From NCBI GenBank assembly GCA_022266195.1, contig WHVY01000005.1, positions 8,184,001-8,248,000 of the forward strand: a stretch of DNA of 64,000 nt, in the 5' to 3' direction. Shown here in pieces: positions 13,201 to 28,200 of this stretch. The notes below the pieces were generated by a model, which was not told where the DNA came from, ran no database searches, and was given only the letters and a program-made list of their open reading frames with translations. This DNA is from Tetranychus cinnabarinus (lineage: Eukaryota > Arthropoda > Arachnida > Trombidiformes > Tetranychidae). Positions within the stretch are counted from its first letter, which is position 1. Each line of letters starts with the position of its first letter. The position numbers were made by a program, and so were the translations under genes.

Positions 13201-16200
13201 GATTTGGATCATCGACAGGTAGCAGTTTACATTCAAAATGAGCCGAGTCTCCTTCGACTAGATTTTCAAGAGATTGGATTTGCGTAATGTATCGAGGAGC
13301 TTGAAGCTTGGATTCTTCTTCAATAGCAACACTCTTCGATCTCATGTCCAACTGTTTTAATTTATCAACTGAAAATTCAGGTGGAAGCTGAGGATCTAAG
13401 ATAATGTCACGTTTCGCTGGAAAAGTGAGGAGAAAAAACAAAACAGGTTAATATACAAAATGAGAATTCATTCAAAAACTTACATTTAACTTTCAAGACT
13501 GCTTTTGTCACATCAGTACCAAATTTATTTGTTGCTCGACAAACATATTCACCAGTATCTCTGGGTAGTAACCAATCGATTTCGAGAACGACAAATCCGA
13601 AATCGTTAACAGTTCGCACTCTTGATCCAGTCAGCAAGAGAACCCCATTATGATACCATTCGATACGCAAATGAGGATCACCCACCGGTTCTAATCGACA
13701 TTCAAAATGAGCAGATTCACCTTCAACCTTGTCCAACTCTTTAAGATGAGTGACAAATCTTGGTGGCATTGACTTTTCTTGATCATAAATCATTTCAGGT
13801 GTTCGCCAAAGATTTTCCTCCAACTTTTGAATAGATTCAGTACCCGTGATAAATGATTCAGGTAGTTGAGGCTCCAAAATAATAGATTGTTTTGACTTTA
13901 CTGTTAATCGGCAGGAAATCATTGCTTCACCATATGCATTGGATGCTTTACATGTGTAAATTCCCGAGTCACGAGAATAGACACCAGCAATTTCCAAAAT
14001 GATGAAACCGAAATCAGAAATAGTTTTTACACGACTTCCAGTAACTAATGATCGTCCATTGAAGAACCATTCGACTTTCATAGTTGGGTCTGTAGTGGGA
14101 GTTAATCGGCACTCAAAGTGTGCCATGGCATCTTCGGGTAGCTCTTGATCATCTGGTTGACTCAAAAACTTGGGTGCCTGTTTAATTTCGGTATCTAAAG
14201 TGACCTCACTAATCTTATTACTAGCGGCTTCTTCGATAGCAGCAATCTTTTCAATTCCACCCTCCATTCCTTCAGGTAATTGACTCTCTAAAATAATGGA
14301 TCTTTTACCGGTAACTTGAATAGTACATGTAGTGACAGCTTCACCAAATTTATTCACAGCTTTGCATGTATAAACTCCAGAATCAGCTGGATAAATGGGA
14401 CTGATTTCGAGTACAACAAAACCAAAATCATGAATAGTTCGCATTCTCGTAGATGCTTGAAGCGCAATACTATTTTTAAACCACAATACTTGCAGATCAG
14501 GATCATCTGTAGGTGTTAATTTAGCCTCAAGATGAGCATTTTCACCTTCTCTCAGAACTGGTGGATTCTCTAAAGGTTTTATAAACCTTGGAGCTTCACT
14601 TCGAGTCACCTCCGTGATCTCAGTACGTCTTCGTGATCTCATCTCTTCTATCTCAATGATTCTTTCATTCGATGTCATCTCTGGTGGAATTTGAGGATCA
14701 TAAATAACTGATGATTTAGCTTTAATAATTAATGTTGCTCTTGTGATATCTGTTCCTAATTTATTAATTGCTTTACACACATATTCTCCTGAATCTTCGG
14801 CAACACAATCGAGAATGTCAAGAATAACTATTCCAAAGTCATGGAAGGTTCTGAAACGATGACCATTGGGAAGTAATTTACCATTAACATACCACTCAGT
14901 CTTCAAATATGGATCATTTGGAGGAGATAGTTGTGCTTCAAAATGAGCTGATTGTCCTTCAACTAATCCTGTTAATGAGACAATCTGTGTAATGAATTTA
15001 GGTGGAGCAGACAAAGTTGAATCAACTTGAACATGACTTCTACTAAAGCTGGTATTAGCTCCTTCTAGAGCAGCAATTGCTCCTAAGCTTTGAGGCTGCA
15101 ATGAATCTCTCAATATTCCTCCTGAACCAGTAACTGATAAATTACAACGAGTTACATCTGAACCATATTTGTTTGTAGCAACACAAACATATTCCCCTGA
15201 ATCTTCTTCGTGTGCAAATGAAATATCCATGACAACAAAACCAAAGTCAGACAAGGTTTTGATTCTAGATGATTCACGAAGCTCTACTCGGTTGTGGAAC
15301 CACTTAACAAACAAATTAGGATCACCAACTGGAATAAGATTGCATTCAAAATGAGCTGAATCCCCTTCTTTCAGGTTAGATAATGAATTAAGTTGTCTTG
15401 TAAATTTAGGCTTTTCACCTTTTTCTCGATCAATTATGGTCAAATTAACAAAAGCTTCAGTTGATCCCCATTTATTTTTGGCCACACATTTATATTCACC
15501 TTCATCTTCATGCCTCAAATCAACGATCTCAAGAAGAACTAAACCGAAAGCATAATAAGTTCTTATTCGATGACCAACACTCAGAGTTTTGCCATTATGG
15601 AACCATTCAACGGTCATAGTTTGATCACCAACTGGTTCAAGAGTAGCCTCAAAGTGAGATGAATCTCCCTCTGACAAATTAGACATTGGCTTAAATTGGC
15701 TTGTGAATACAGGAGCGCGGCCTTCTTCTGGAGCTAAAGTGATTTCTTTGCGCCTTAATGACTCCTCAAGTCTTTGAATCTCTTCCAATCCTCTTTTACC
15801 TTCTGGGTGAAGAGTCGACTCGATAATTGAAGTTTCAGATGATAAAACTAGAATAGTTGTTGATGTAAAAGCTTCACCTTGAGCATTTTTAGCTTTACAT
15901 GTGTAAATTCCGCTATCTCGATCCCAAGTATCCTTGAAATCGAGTGCTACAAAACCGAAATCATTGATCAGATTGAATCGATTTCCCATATCAAGTTGTT
16001 TCCCATTGACAAACCATTCAATTGTTAAATTAGGATCAGCTGATGGTTCAATGCGACATTCGAGATGAAGAGGTTTACCTTCTTCAGTAGCAAAATTAGG
16101 TTGAAGAGGGACTACAAAATAGGGTTTAGGATAAGTGATATCAGCTACAATTGGTGTAATATAGCCTGATCGAGCTTCCAACTGTTGAATTTTTTCCAAA

Positions 16201-19200
16201 GCTTCTGGTCCCATTGGATGTTGTGGTGTCAAAATTATTGACGATTTTGAAGTAACCTTCAAAGATCCTGTTGATAATGCTTGACCTTTTGCATTTGTTG
16301 CTTTGCAGGTGTAAATTCCAGAATCTTCGGCCTGAGTAGATGAAATGTCTAATGTAATGAAACCAAAATCGTTTTTAACTGAGAATCTAGAGCCTGTTTG
16401 CAAAGGTCTATTATTATGGAAAAATTCAATCTTCAAACTGTTATCTTTAGAAGGTTCAACTCGGCATTCAAAATGAGCTGTTTCTTCTTCTTTTAGCTCA
16501 ACATTATTCAGGTGGGTAATAAAAACAGGAGCTGAAAATTCAGGTTCAACAGGTTCTTTTCGCAAAACTTGAACTGATTCAAGTTCACGAATTTTTTGTA
16601 GACTTTCAGGATGTTCAGTTCCAAGCACCAAGCCTTCTCTACCTAAAACGAAAACAATCAGATAATTATCTTAAATTGATATCTATCTCAAATATTGAGT
16701 CGACTTTACCTTCCACTTTGATTGTGCAGGTAGAAATTGCTTCACCAACTTCATTGACCGCTCTGCAAGTGTAAATACCCGAATCATCGGGCCTAACACC
16801 AACAACATCTAAACTTACAATGCCAAAGTCAAATCTAGAAATGATTCTTGATGCTTCTTCCAAAATTTTACCATTCTTGTACCATTGAACAATTAACTTT
16901 TCATCATCAACTGGCTCAACTCGCCCTCCAATGTGAACATTTTGACCTTCAACTAACATCTCGTGAGATGTTAAATGTTTAGTGAAAACAGGAGCTTTAA
17001 CAGATTTCGTTTCGATTCGTTCAGGAACTCGCGAGGCTGCATTTTCAAGCCATGCAGTTTTTTGTACTGCTTCTGGGTGAAGTGAGTCTAAAAGGATGGA
17101 TGATTTTGATTTAACTCTAACCGAGGCAGATGTAACAGCTTCTCCTGCTGTATTAACTGCTTTACACATGTAAATTCCTGAATCTTCTGAGTATGCATAG
17201 GCAATATCCAGAGTTACGAAACCGAAATCATTGGCAACACGGAATCGAGATCCTAAAAGAAAAATAACATAAAATTAATTAGGTAATTTGTGAAGATTGA
17301 ATATCATCCGTTAATGGAACTTTAATTACCAGATTTTAACTCTACTCCATTAACAAACCAATGGATCGTCAAATTAGGATCATCTGTTGGAATAACTCGC
17401 GCTTCAAAATGAATAGATTGTCCTTCATGTATTTCATTGGGACCAGATAAAGGTGCAGTAAAAACTGGCCTTTCGTAAATTTTTTCAGGAACAAAAGCTT
17501 CAATCTTATTGCTTGACTCCTCAAGCTGACGAATCTTTTGTAATCCTTCAGGATGTTTTGTGTCCAATTCAAGCGCAGCTTTAGCTGTTAAAACATAATA
17601 AGTTGAAAATAATTACAGATTCATAAACAAGTAATTTGTTTTAATCAAAGTCAACACAGTTACTTACTTTTAATTTTTAATGAACAAGAGGTGATCGCTT
17701 CTCCGAGTTGATTAGTTGCTTTGCACATATAAATACCTGCATCTTGATCAGGCATTAGATACATGATATCCAAAGCAACATATCCGAAATCGTGAACAGT
17801 TTTGAATCTAGATCCTAAAATTGGATGATAAACAAAATATAAAAATTAGTTCTATCTATTGTTGAATAGTTTAATGGCTAAGTCGAAAGATATTTTTTTT
17901 ATCGAATCTCACCTATTTGCAATGGTGCTGAGTTACGGAACCATTCAACTTTTAAATTAGAGTCACCGACTGGGATTAGTCTGCATTCAAGATGAGCAGA
18001 TCCTCCTTCAATCAGATTATCAAGGTTAGTCAAAGTCTGTGTGAAAACAGGCCTTTGAAAAGTAGCTACTTCCTGATTTTTCTCAACGATAACAGGATTC
18101 TCGAGATGATGAATTTTTGGGAGAGCAGACGAATGCAGAGTATCTGAAAGGATGGACGACGCTCCTGTAAATTTAAAATAATGTTAGATAAAGTTCATAG
18201 CCAATGAAATATAACTACAATCGACTAACCATGAACTTGAAGAGTGATTGAACTTCGAGTTTCACCAAGTTGATTAAAAGCTCTTACAGTATAAGTGCCA
18301 CTATCTTCTGGAACTAAACACATTATATCAAGTGCGACATAACCAAAGTCAAATATTCTATGAAATCTTGCACCTGTTTGACGTAAAGAATTAAATAGTA
18401 TTATTACAAAGTAATTTTGTTACCAATGAAAAAATACTTCAAATAAACTTATTGGCTAACCACAGGTATATCCTCTTCCAACTGTTTAATTTCAACTAAT
18501 TTACATGTAAGTATAATATAGTAAAATTTATTTGGAAGAGGCCAAAGAATTACTTGATTTCATAATAGTCAATAAAATGGTACTTACCAGCCGAAAGAAG
18601 CTTTCCATTGTGATATATTTCAACCTTTAAATTCGGGTCGTGTGCGGGTTCAATGCGCCCTTCAAAATGACTAGCTTGACCTTCATTATATTCAGTTCGA
18701 CCTCGAAGTTCAGAAACAAAAACAGGCTTAGAAATGGGTCTATCTTCGATTTCAGCTCTTTGAGGTAATCCCTGAGCCTCTAAAGCTGCAATCTTCTCCA
18801 AACCTTCGGGATGATAAGTATCTGAGAGAATTGACTTTTTAGCGGCAACAGCAATGGAAGCTGTAGTAACAGCTTCACCAAGTTCATTAGTTGCTCTACA
18901 GAAATAAGTTCCCGAATCTTCGGGGAAAACATACAAAATATCCAAAGCTACATAGCCAAAGTCATGGGTAGTTCGGAAACGATGTCCTGTTTTTATAGCA
19001 GTTCCATTGACAAACCATTCAACGCGCAATTTGGGATCATTAATGGGTTCTAATCGACACTCAAGGTGAGCAGATTGACCTTCCTTCAAACCGTCCAAAC
19101 TTTTTAGCGGCTTAGTAAAAATAGGGCGTTGTTGTGGAGGCAAAGGGGCTTCAACTGGCCTTACATAAGTTGACTCTAGTCTTTGTATTTGTGCAAGTGA

Positions 19201-22200
19201 TTCTTCATGCAAAGTGTTCGTTTCAATATGTGAACTTCCAGTGACACGAACAGAGCAAGTAACTACAGCCTCACCATTTTTATTAGTAGCTTTACACATA
19301 TAAACACCGGAATCACTTGGGACTACATCGGCTATATCTAAAGCTACGTATCCAAAATCGTGCATTGTTTTGAATCGACTTCCAGTGGCTATTGGGACTC
19401 CATTAACAAACCATTCAACATGCATTGAAGGGTCATTTACAGGCGTCAATGTTGCCTCTAAATGAGCAGTTTGCCCTTCATGAAGATTATCCAGGTTGTA
19501 TAATGGACGACCAAAGTTTGGTTTTTCTCGAATTTCCACATCTCGAATCTCTTCACGATAGTATCTGTTTTGACCTTCAAGGGCACGGATTTTGGCAATA
19601 GAGTCAGGTTGCTGCGGCTCTAAAATGATGGACTCTTTACCCTTGACTCGAATAGAAATGGATGAGGTTGCACTTCCTAAATGATTTGAAGCTTTAATTG
19701 TGTATTCGCCTGAGTCTTCAGAGATAACTTGAAGTATATCTAGAGCAGCGAAACCAAAGTCGAACATTGTTCTAAAACGATGCCCCAATGTTAAGGGTTG
19801 GTTATTACGAAACCATTCAACCTTCATTGTTGAGTCTGGAAAAGGTTCAATGCGGCATTCGTAGTGACCAGATGAGCCTTCAACTAATTCGGAAGGACCT
19901 TTTAATGCAGTTACAAAAACTGGTTTTGAGTCTGTTGGGCGATCATCAAATTGTTCTCGCACATATTTTTGTTGTGATTCTAATTGGGTTATTTTTTGTA
20001 ATCCTTCAGGGAATTGTGAATCAACCAAGATTGAACCAGTTGGTGTTACTTTTAAAGTTGCAGAGGTCATTGCTTGTCCTAATGCATTAGTTGCTTTACA
20101 TGTATAAGTACCTGAATCTTCAGGTAAAACTCGTTGAAGATCTAATGAAACATAACCAAAATCATGTTGTGTTCGTACTCTTGAACCTTGCAACAAAGGT
20201 AGCCCATTTTGGAACCATTCAACTTGCAGAGTTGGATCACCAACGGGAATTATTCGAGTCTCAAAATGTGCTGATCCATTTTCTTGAAGCTCAATATTTT
20301 TCATAGCAGATGTGAAAATAGGTGCTTGAGTTGTGACAGGTTCATCGATTTGGGCGCGCACTCGACGTCCATGACCTTCAAGAGCCTGTATAGCTTCTAA
20401 ACTTTCGGGTAGTTGAGGCTCAGTAATCAAAGATTTTTTCCCATGACATTTCAAGTCAGCTGAAGTAACAGCTTCGCCAAAAGCATTGGTAGCTTTACAG
20501 GTATATCGACCAGAGTCTTCCTCATAAGTTCCCATAATTTCCAAAGCAACGAATCCAAAATCAAATATTTGCACAAATCTTGTGCCTTGTTTAACTGGTT
20601 TGCCATCTTTGAACCATTCGACCTAAAAAAATAAAATCACATATTTTTATCAATATTCAGATCTAGAAATAAAATGCTCATAAAGTGAAGGTAAGCCAGT
20701 TTAGAAGAGTGTTTTTGACTATATTTACCTTCAAATTAGGATCACCAACTGGAGTTAAGGAACATTCAAACCTTGCTCTTTCTCCTTCATTGATAACCAA
20801 ACTTCTAGGAGCTGTTGTGAAAACGGGACCTGAACGAATAACTTCTTCGTCAACTTGTTCACGTTGGTATCTTGAGTAATCTTCTAGCTGTCTTATTTTC
20901 TTGAATGCTTCCGGATTATTAGATGACAGCTCTATTGATGCTTCAGATAAAACTTTTAAATTGACATTCATATCAGCCGACCCTAACTCATTAATAATAC
21001 GGCAAGTATAAACACCAGAATCCTCTTCAATACATTTAAGTATATTCAAAGCTACATAACCAAAATCATGGAAAGGCTGAAAACGACTTCCAACCATCAT
21101 CTGAACTCCATTGTGATACCATTCAACTCTAAGTTTAGGATCATTTATGGGTTCAATTCGACATTCAAAGTGAGCAACACCACCTTCTCGAATTGCAACA
21201 TCTTTGAATCGCATCAAAAATTTGGGTTTCATAGCGACTATCTCTTCAGTTGAAGTTGACCTTTTGTACCTTGAATGATCTTCCAAATGTTGAATCTGTT
21301 GGTAAGCTTCTGGGTGTTGAGATTCTTGGATAACTGATGGATCTTTTGCATAAATTGTTATATTACAACTTGTAACGGCTTCACCCAAAGCGTTCTTAGC
21401 TTTGCAAGTGTAAATACCTGAGTCTTGAGCATAAACACCAAGTAAATCAAGGGAAATGAAATCAAAATCATAACGTGGACGGAACCTATGGCCAACTGGA
21501 AGTGCAACACCATTCACAAACCACTCAACAACCATTGAGTTGTCCCCAGAAGGAAGTAATCGACTCTCAAGATGAACATTAGTACCTTCAAATGTTTCGA
21601 CATTTTTCAATGGTTTGGTGAAAATTGGAGCACGATCAACTGAAGTTTCCACCATTTCTTGTCTCTTGTATCTTGAGTGATCTTCAAGGTGTCTAATTTG
21701 TTCAGCAGAATCTGGGTATTGAGATGCAGTAACAACTCTTGAATCTTTGGTCACTTTGATAGATGCAGATGAATGAGCGGATCCTAGTTGATTAGTTACT
21801 TTCACTGTATATTCACCCGTATCTTGATAGAAAAGGTCTAAAATATCTAACGATATATAACCGAAATCGAATCGTGTCACAAATCGTGAACCAGTTTTTA
21901 AAGGCTTTCCATTGAAGAACCAAGCAACTGTTAGAGATGGATCGTTAACAGGTTCAATTTGAGCTTCTAGGTGTACTTTAGATCCTTCTTGGAGCTCATG
22001 ATTAGGATTACGAAGAGGTTGTACAAAATAAGGTTTCACTTTGGAATAATCATCAATTGCATATGATGGTTCATCATGACCACGCTCTAGGTATTGGATA
22101 TGTTTCATTGAAGTTTCATGGATTGTTGATGTGTCTATAGACGATCGAGAAGTTACTGTTAATTGTTTACTCAAGCTAACTTCCCCAAGTTTATTAGTTG

Positions 22201-25200
22201 CACGAACAGTAAACAAACCAGTGTCTTCGGGGAAAACGTACAAAATGTCTAATGCAACATAACCAAAGTCGAAATATGTTTTAAATCGATGACCAGTTGT
22301 CAATGGGCGTCCATTGAAAAACCATTCAGCTCGCATAGTTGGATCACTCATAGGTTCTAATCGTGTTTCAAAGTGAGCAGATTTGGCCTCAACTAGATTA
22401 TCAGGTCCTATCAACGGACTTGTAAACTTGGGTTTCTCGTTAATTTCAATTTCCTCTTCACGAGTCCCGTGATATCGAGACGAATCCTCAAGATGACGAA
22501 TCTTTTCCCAACCGTCTTCATATTGAACATCGGTTATAATTGACTTTTTTGATATGACAGTAAGTCTAGCTGATGTTTGAGCCTGACCTTGATTGTTGGA
22601 AGCAATACAAGTATATTGACCAGTATCACGAAGCTCAAGTTTTTCGATGGTTAAAGCTACGTAACCAAAGTTGAAGAAACTATTTATCCTTGATGAAGCT
22701 TCCACAGGATAGCCATCTTTTAACCAGGTAACTTTCATTGATGGATCACCAGTTGGTTCCAAAGTACCTTCAAAGTGAGCTGTTCTTCCTTCCAAGATAT
22801 TAATTTGATCGGTTAAATGGCGCTTGAATGTTGGAGGGTCAGAAGGGAGTGAATCTTCATAAACTGATCCATGATAAGCTTGTCGATATGCTTCAAGTTC
22901 TTGAGTTTTACGGATAAACTCTTGTTGCTCTTCTAAATCAGTACGTGTTGTAACTGTTCCAGTCCCTCTAATTTTCAGAGTTGCTGTTGAAACAGCTTCA
23001 CCTTTGGAATTGGTTGCTTTACACATGTAAACACCCGAGTCTTCAATCCTCAAATAAGAAATGTTCAATGCAACATAACCAAAGCTAAAAATAGTGCTTA
23101 TCCGCGAACCTGAATTCATAAGAATAAATGGAATAAGCAAAGATTCAATTAGTTAGTCTAAAACAAAATTACTTGGTTCGTAACCATGAAAATGTAACAT
23201 TTTGGGAATAGTAATCACTCCTTTTTGATTAATTGTTAAAAAATGAATTCAATTCCATTTCCACATTTCGAACTTGAATCTATTTCAATGAAAATTGGTG
23301 TAAAAATTATCAAAACTAAATTTACAAAATTCTAGTTTTAATTCTACTAATTAACAAGAATTTTGAAATTATTTAATGCAGTCATGATTATGAAGCATCT
23401 GAATAAGTAGTTGAATTACGATAATCTTTACTTCAACATAAACTTGTTTCATCACACGAGTTAGTCTTAATGTTAAGATATTAGATAATCAGCATCGTTT
23501 AACCTAAAAATAGTTACTAAGAGAATGAAATGAATCCACTGAATGATTCACAAAACATTTTGAATGCCATTTAAAGCATCTGTCAACTTACAAATAAATG
23601 CTAATTTTAGACCGCTTTTCATAACTTCTTCATAACAAATACGGAATCAAGGCAGAAATTAACAGTTAACGGATTGATATGAAAATTGTTAAGAATGCAC
23701 AAAAAAATCTATTTTTATAGTTAATAAGTAACCATGAAAAACTTACCAATGGCAAGAGGCTGCCCATTAAAATACCAATCAACTTTCATAGTTGGATCAT
23801 TGACAGGAGTGATTTGAGCCTCAAAATGAGCGTAACCATTTTCAACCGCATCATCCAAATTGGTTAAGGATTTGACAAAAACCGGAGGAAGAGTTGAGAA
23901 GGTTTCGTCAACTGATTGATGTCTTTGATACCTTTCGTGGTCCTCCAAGTGCCTAATCGCTTCCAGGCTTTCAGGTAAAACTGTAGATCTTTCGATAGTT
24001 GGCCGAACGCATACATTCAAAGTTGCTGTTGTTGTGGCTTCCCCAATTTCATTGGATGCTCGACAAACATATAAGCCAGCATCTTCTTGAGTAATATGAA
24101 GCAAAGTTAAGGAGACATAACCAAAGTTGAAAGTTGTCATGACTCTTGAACTAGCCTCTAAAGGTCTGTCATTGTGGAGCCATTCAATAGTTAAATTTGG
24201 ATCTCCAATTGGAATCAAACGAGCATCAAATGCAGCTCTATCACCTTCACGAACATTAAGGTCTCTTAAATGAGTAGTAAATGCAGGTCTGGTAGCATGG
24301 TATCTTTCATCTGAATCTTGTCGTTTCAATGTAGGCTTTGGACGTTCTATGTGACGCAAGTAAACAGTTTCACTCGGTGGTTCAGACTCAGGTTCAATAA
24401 CCTTGCTTGGTTTAGGTAAATAAAGACCAGTTTGTTCAACAGGTTGTCGATAAGGCTCAACGGTCACATTGACTTTACCTCTAGTAGTTGCTGTTCCTGC
24501 GGAATTAGCAGCTACACATTGGTACCAGCCCGCATCACCTGCAGTGGCTTGATTGATAAACAATGATGAAGCACCATTGTTAGTTTCAATGATCAAGTTT
24601 GGTGGCGATGAAAATATTTGATTGCCATCTTTCTGCCATGATAATCGAGGAATCGGTGTACCAATAACCCGAACATGTAACACCACAGATTCACCTTCAT
24701 GAGCGTGAGTTGTTTTGAAGCGTTCAACAAATTTAGGAGCAACAATCATTTCTTTCTCAATAATGGAAAGATTGACATCAAAAGTAGCTTCTCCTGTTTT
24801 ATTTCGAGCTTGACAAGTGTAACGTCCACTATCATTTCGATGTGTTGATGGAATCATTAAAGAGTGAACACCACCTTCGTTGATTAATATTTTGTGTCTA
24901 TAATCATCTAATAATTGATTACCATTGTGATACCAATTGACTTCTGGCGCTGGTCGACCACCAACCTTGCAATCAAACCGAACCATTTTGCCTTCAGGTA
25001 CCTCAACATCAGAAGGGATTTTGATGAAATTAGGCTTCAATCCTTTCATTGACACACCAGAAGGATCATCGCCACTGTCCAGCCTTTGATAAACAGGTGT
25101 TTGTGGTTGAAAAGCAGTTAAAGCTTCTATAACTAAATGACAAGAAGAAGCGACTCTTCCGTTACGATTTTCTGCTAACATTGTGTAGTAACCAGCATCT

Positions 25201-28200
25201 TCTGGTGTTGCATTAGTAATTTGAAGGATTGCCAGATTATCCTGAAATCTAATTGAGACTCTTTGTGAAGGTAACAAAACTCGGCCATCTTTGAACCAAT
25301 ATATTTTTGGTGGAGGGTTACCAGATACTCGAGCCTGGAATGTAACATCTGATCCTTCAACAAGTTTTGAGTTTCTTGGTTTTTGTAAGACTTGAGGAGC
25401 TGATAAAGGTTGACCTGAAACAATTTCGTTCTCACTTTCATAATTGATGTTTAGAGTCTCGTAGTAATGACGGATTATTGTTTCACGAAAATCTACTTCA
25501 CGAAGCAGACGATATTCAAATGTGTCCACAAGAAAGTTCTGTAAAAAAAAATGGAATTAGTTAATAATTTTACAATCTAAATATTACATATCCAATAGTT
25601 ACTTATAATGTCAGAATACCAAATTTTGATTGAACTAAAAGAGTTTTATGGAAAATTGTTTGAAAGTGAATTTCAATCAAAAAATGTAAAAAATAGAGAT
25701 TAATCAGTAATAATGCTTAAACACAGTAGGGAAAAAACAGAGTCCTCTATTTAAAACATGTGTGGGAGGAAACATCTGTAGCATGTCTGCAGATGTACTA
25801 TTCCCCTACGAAATCCTGGATACCAGAATTCAGTTAGAGATATACACCAAATGATCAAAGAGGAGTAGATGGAGACTCGAGCCCGATTCGTCTGGATTCC
25901 AGACTCTGAAATCTAACTGGACACCAGCTCTTTGACCATAAGATTACATAATCATTCACAATACAGCTAGATGGAGCTGTTATCATTTCTATAAAAAACC
26001 GAAGGTTTAATGTGTAGGAGAATCGAGTTTACTTATTCCCATTCTCAACCTCATTTCATAGCTATTCAGTCAATTGAAATCTTAAAAAATTGTTAATTAA
26101 AACCAAAAAATATCAACCTTTTGATGACTATTTTAAGCTAAGATTTTGTCTTCTTCTTTGATATGATTTCAAATTGAAAATGCGATTTGGATGGCAAGCG
26201 TGAACTTGAACCCCTTGAACTGACTTCTCTCTGCAAGGATGTTCACTAAAAAACTAAAATCAATCAAAATTGGGAAAATTGTGTCAATGTTGTGAATGAT
26301 CGCTTTAAACCTTTCAACATAAAATAGCAATAGCTGTACTCTTCTCACAGCTTCTTCTTCCAACAACTCTTATCCTTTTGTGAATCAATTTTCATGTATA
26401 TCTTGGTGATTATTTTTTTCTTTTAACTTGGCATTCAGAAGCAATTTTATTGAAATTGTTTAATCAACAATTAAATCATGAAATCACTGTTTCATTAAAG
26501 GTCATTATTTTGCCATTTTAATGTTCAAAATCAACTCTTTTGTTATTTTCTCAGAAAATTTCTGGTGAAAACTCTTGATTTGAGTCATCAATATCTGATT
26601 TTCAGCAACACATGATAGTCACTGACGAAAGTAAATTATCATGTAATTGAAACAATGCAATTAATGTTTCCTGCTCTCTACTAAATGTCAATAACCAATT
26701 CAAACGAACCTTAACGTATTAATTGTTTGCTCAGCTTCGGACAAGTTATGGTCATTTTAAGTCTAAAGATTAGGTCAACATGTGTAAATTAAGTCTCAGA
26801 AAATAAAATAATCCTCAACTTTATTCGACATTTTTATCTCTTTGGAGTTAGCTCTTTTAGATTGGCTTTGACTATTCGGATAAGAGAATCTACAATAACA
26901 CTATGAATTACTCTCCCAAACATGAGTTTAATTTCAACCCACCTGATCTGTTCCGCTGTTATAAGTTGGATCTGATGTTGAGTCCATCATGTAACTGCTT
27001 TTCTCTCGATGAATCTTGGTTTGAGAGTGACTTTGTTGTAAGGTTCCCATATATTGTCCTCCTTGGTTCCATGGTTGTTGACGAGATTGGATATCTGTCT
27101 CTTGAATTTGCCTGAAATAAGTTTCTGTTGATCCCATTTAAGGTAATGATGACGAGGTTAGGAGGAGATAAAAAAGAATAAAGATGAAGGAAAAAGACGA
27201 TAATTATGAAGATGGAGTAAACATGTTGATGGTGATAAACTTAAACTCTCAATATCACTGAGTATGGAATGGAGCCAGAGACAGGTTAAGCAAAGGGAAT
27301 TGGGCCAACAATTTCTTTCTGTCTTAATCATTTTACTTGCTTTTTAAACTAAAAAATTGCGTCTTTTGCTACTCAATTTTTCTTTCACTATTCATCAAGA
27401 AAAGTCTAACAAGATCAGATTTTTTATCAGATTATCAAAAATGACAACATATGATTGAAATTGAGCCATTTTGATACAAAAAAGGATCACAACTTGAAAA
27501 TTTCAATCAAAAATCAGATAAGTCTTCATGGTCTCCAAAATATAAATACATTCTCAATTATTTGGAGTCATGCCAGCAATCTCTTGGATAAGATGAGACC
27601 CGAAAAGTAACAACAATCGTCATTGTCAAACAATTTCAATGTAATCAAATCTGAATTCACGGACCTATTTATTGGACCTCTTTTCTTCATATTTTCATCT
27701 GAGGTGTAAAGAGCATCAATCGAGTCAACAAATTGCTTTATGAATCATCATATGGTTTGGGCGCAAATTAGCAGAACCATTGCCATTCTATTAGATGACT
27801 GTGAAGCTTCTCACCCTTTTGCTAAACTTATCATTATCTTGCCAAAAAATGTTTCATTACACTTAGTGACCAATGACAGAGATTTTATTAACCTTCAAGG
27901 GAATGCAAATTTCATTTTAATCAACAGATTTAAATCACAATTAAAACTCAAGATACTCAGGTATCATTTATATTCGCAATATCAAGTCTATAAATCATGC
28001 AATTTGATTGCATTGCCTATTAAATTATTTTAAGACTTGAATCTGCTCATAGTTGATGGTCTAGACAAACTAACATGATGTAAGATGAACTTAAGGTGAT
28101 AATGAAATCTTTTTGATTCACAATTCTAATGATCACTTTTAGTCTTGTCTTGGTTCTTGTTTTGATATTTTTCATCAAACTAATCTCTCCGATCTATAAT

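Noticed and set aside
27740..28033. 97-codon frame upstream of the ferlin fragment, considered as a missing ferlin exon
   Set aside because: No C2-domain or ferlin motif and no flanking splice sites in a fitting phase.
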